Positions 5,544 through 5,549 of a stretch of DNA of 5,549 nt are shown here, piece after piece. Source of the stretch: Candidatus Latescibacterota bacterium (GTDB taxonomy: Bacteria > Latescibacterota > UBA2968 > GCA-2709665); contig JASLMQ010000292.1 of NCBI GenBank assembly GCA_030746455.1, positions 1 to 5,549 of the forward strand, read 5' to 3'. The position numbers and the translations under genes were made by a program. The notes beneath the pieces are model-generated. The model searched no databases and had not been told where the DNA came from. It saw only the letters and a program-made list of their open reading frames with translations. Each line of letters opens with the position of its first letter. Position 1 is the stretch's first letter.

Positions 5544-5549
5544 AGGAGG
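5544..5549 (+). promoter_or_regulatory. AGGAGG at the right edge: probable ribosome site of an off-window gene
   Basis: The last six bases are a perfect anti-Shine-Dalgarno complement, so a + strand gene may begin within about 10 nt beyond the window. It overlaps by one base a TTGACA (5539-5544) that could instead be a -35 box. The two readings are unlikely to be used together, and the window ends before either can be tested. Confidence 0.4.

Overview
The window is GC-rich bacterial DNA carrying five complete genes, all on the + strand. They read as one metabolic cluster: a SelA-fold PLP enzyme, a Gfo/Idh/MocA oxidoreductase, two tandem D-2-hydroxyacid dehydrogenases, and an SGNH/GDSL hydrolase. 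The host cannot be named from sequence alone. High GC, dense packing of Gfo/Idh, hydroxyacid dehydrogenase and SGNH genes, and two short periodic intergenic elements (CACGAAA-like and CACGGAT-like) suggest a planctomycete or a related PVC-type or environmental lineage. That placement is an inference of low to moderate confidence.

Layout. Positions 1-258 are non-coding upstream DNA with one weak promoter candidate overlapping a dyad (153-186). Genes 1 and 2 (259-1359 and 1377-2363) are separated by 17 nt. Gene 3 (2397-3401) follows after 33 nt. Gene 4 (3470-4459) follows after 68 nt that contain a 9-nt-period repeat. A 206-nt gap with a 10-nt-period repeat (4485-4514) precedes gene 5 (4666-5313). 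The last 236 nt hold no gene. They contain a long imperfect hairpin (5335-5460), a consensus-like minus-strand promoter pointing into it with a 10-bp palindrome in its spacer (5477-5505), and a perfect AGGAGG at the right edge that may belong to a gene just outside.

How the genes may work together (inference). Gene 1 resembles the SelA-like PLP family that includes D-glucosaminate-6-phosphate ammonia-lyase. Gfo/Idh enzymes usually oxidise or reduce sugars and cyclitols. D-2-hydroxyacid dehydrogenases interconvert 2-oxo and 2-hydroxy acids. SGNH hydrolases commonly remove acetyl or acyl groups. Together they suggest breakdown or remodelling of an acylated sugar, amino-sugar acid or hydroxy acid. 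No transporter, kinase, aldolase or regulator is visible, so the substrate is unknown.

Most unusual points: the 3'-end hairpin and facing promoter; a Gfo/Idh protein whose conserved EKP lysine is threonine (ETP); a hydroxyacid dehydrogenase whose GxGxxG motif reads SASQVG; and gene 4 bracketed by two different periodic short elements.
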